Assembly (NCBI RefSeq): GCF_003031675.1
Contig: NZ_PYWX01000010.1
Location: 31,080-95,079, forward strand
Direction: 5' to 3'
DNA: 64,000 bases
DNA from: Pseudomonas palleroniana
Lineage (GTDB): Bacteria > Pseudomonadota > Gammaproteobacteria > Pseudomonadales > Pseudomonadaceae
The notes beneath the pieces were generated by a model, which worked only from the letters and a program-made list of their open reading frames with translations, had not been told where the DNA came from and did no database searches. Shown in pieces: positions 62,961-64,000 of the stretch. Each line of letters starts with the position of its first letter. Positions within the stretch are counted from its first letter, which is position 1. The position numbers and the translations under genes are program-made.

Positions 62961-63872
62961 ATGAATTTGAAGTTCCTCGAAACCTTCGTCTGGGTGGCCA
63001 AGCTCAAGAGCTTTCGACTGACCGCCGAGAAGCTGTTCACGACCCAGGCCTCGATTTCCAGCCGCATTGCGGTGTTGGAAAGCGAGCTGGGTGTGAAGCT
63101 GTTGCTGCGCGACTCACGGGGCGTGAGCCTGACCCCGGAAGGCTTGAAGGTGCTCGATTACGCCGAGCAAATGATGGGGACCATGCAAGAGCTGAAGCGG
63201 TCCCTGGAAACCACCAGCAGCAAGGTCGGGCGCATTCGGATCGGCGTGATGGACACCGTCATCCACACCTGGCTGAGCCCGTTGGTGGCGGAACTGATGG
63301 ATCATTTCCCGCTGGTGGAAATCGAGTTGATCGCCGATACCGCATTGAACCTCAGCGATCAGTTGCAAAAAGGCTTTCTCGATCTGATCCTGCAAACCGA
63401 CCTGCTGCGCCTGGAAACCGTGCGCAGCCTGGAACTGGCCAGCCACCCCATGGCCTGGATCGTCGCCAGCCACTCGATTTACCACCGCGACTACGCCTCC
63501 CTCGCCGAACTGGCCCAGGAGCGCATCATTACCTACTCGAAAAATTCCCACCCGCACCAGGACGTGCTGAGCCTGATGCAGGCCAACGGCGTGGCCGCGC
63601 CACGGATGAACTGTGTGAATTCGGTGTCGGCGATTACCCGTTTGCTGCGCGATGGCTTCGGCATCGGGGCGCTGCCGCCGGTGCTGGTCAGCGAGGAATT
63701 GGCGCGGGGGGAATTGGTGATGTTGCCCATGACGCAAAAACTGCCGAACTTGCAGGTGGTGGTGTCGTGGCGTGTGGGAGTGGAGTTGGTGGAGGAGATT
63801 GTGGGGTTGTGCCAGACAGTCGTGACCCGTTATGCCGAAGAAGTCGGCGAGGAGCGGATGGTCCTGAGCTGA
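62961..63872 (+). CDS. LysR-family transcriptional regulator
   Basis: A 303-residue regulator. The N-terminal winged helix has [20 protein letters not shown] with [21 protein letters not shown]. The substrate domain runs from about 90 ([20 protein letters not shown]). It is divergent from pxpABC with 173 bases between starts, the standard position for a local activator responding to the pathway substrate. Effector unknown, possibly 5-oxoproline. ATG 62961 gives the usual start; its ribosome binding site is weak. Confidence 0.9.
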   Translation: MNLKFLETFVWVAKLKSFRLTAEKLFTTQASISSRIAVLESELGVKLLLRDSRGVSLTPEGLKVLDYAEQMMGTMQELKRSLETTSSKVGRIRIGVMDTVIHTWLSPLVAELMDHFPLVEIELIADTALNLSDQLQKGFLDLILQTDLLRLETVRSLELASHPMAWIVASHSIYHRDYASLAELAQERIITYSKNSHPHQDVLSLMQANGVAAPRMNCVNSVSAITRLLRDGFGIGALPPVLVSEELARGELVMLPMTQKLPNLQVVVSWRVGVELVEEIVGLCQTVVTRYAEEVGEERMVLS

Positions 63873-63917
63873 ACGGTGGGAGGGGGCAGTTAAAAGAACC
63901 TGCCGCGACCAAGCTCT

Positions 63918-64000
63918 GTAGTGAGCGGGCTTGCCCCGCGCTGGGTGGCAAAGCCGCCCCAACAAAGACGCCGCGGTATTTCAGGAGGACCGAGGTGCCT
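63918..64000. repeat. Family-B REP element, cut by the window end
   Basis: First arm GTAGTGAGCGGGCTTGCCCC and the conserved spacer part GGAGGACCGAGGTGCCT; the second arm lies beyond base 64000. A short piece of family A (GTGGGAGGGGGCAG, 63876-63889) lies just before. Confidence 0.8.

Overview
The window looks like core chromosome of a Pseudomonas, most likely the P. fluorescens group. The evidence is high GC, gene order matching known Pseudomonas blocks, long GapB, PsrA and PA1571-type proteins, and many short palindromic REP elements of at least three families. No rRNA, tRNA, CRISPR array, prophage, insertion sequence or REP-associated transposase was seen. Gene content is mostly housekeeping, so the more interesting material is in operator architecture, degenerate enzymes, repeat structure and a few small or unknown genes.

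Layout. 1-2.4 kb: a RelE/ParE-type toxin-antitoxin pair at the window edge, dusA, and an unknown exported protein of visibly lower GC. 2.8-7 kb: transaldolase, an RssB/RssC-type response-regulator phosphatase plus STAS pair, a PilZ protein and MlaA. 7-12 kb: a HAD-fold protein without catalytic residues, a DUF4404 protein, queF, a cupredoxin and the copRS two-component genes. 12-16.6 kb: lolCDE lipoprotein export, a PilZ-like protein and a glycerophosphodiester phosphodiesterase. 16.6-25.6 kb: sthA, an MHS-type transporter, the long GapB, mfd and a CsiV-like protein.

25.6-41 kb: SNF2-family helicase, nagZ, psrA, lexA-sulA, two small conserved genes, topA, a DUF1653 protein, fadBA, a membrane protein and a universal stress protein. 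41-51.8 kb: Uup-type ABC-F ATPase, slt, an exporter ABC protein, a PA1571-type protein, pdxB, a MATE transporter, tusA and rlmM. 51.9-64 kb: acnA, lpxO, cysK, an AsmA/DUF748 protein, a MoxR-VWA pair, the pxpA-pxpB-pxpC 5-oxoprolinase operon and its divergent LysR regulator.

Regulatory logic that can be read directly: lexA-sulA sits behind two LexA boxes (SOS control). psrA and fadBA each carry two adjacent PsrA-type operators in the same 13-bp register, linking the fatty-acid sensor to the beta-oxidation operon 9 kb away. A CopR-type box lies between the cupredoxin gene and copRS. REP inverted pairs fill many 3' intergenic gaps, while factor-independent terminators close tal, the PilZ gene/mlaA, the MHS gene/gapB, topA, fadBA, the stress protein/uup and the PA1571-type gene. 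One further terminator at 39.86 kb has no visible gene in front of it and may mark a small RNA.
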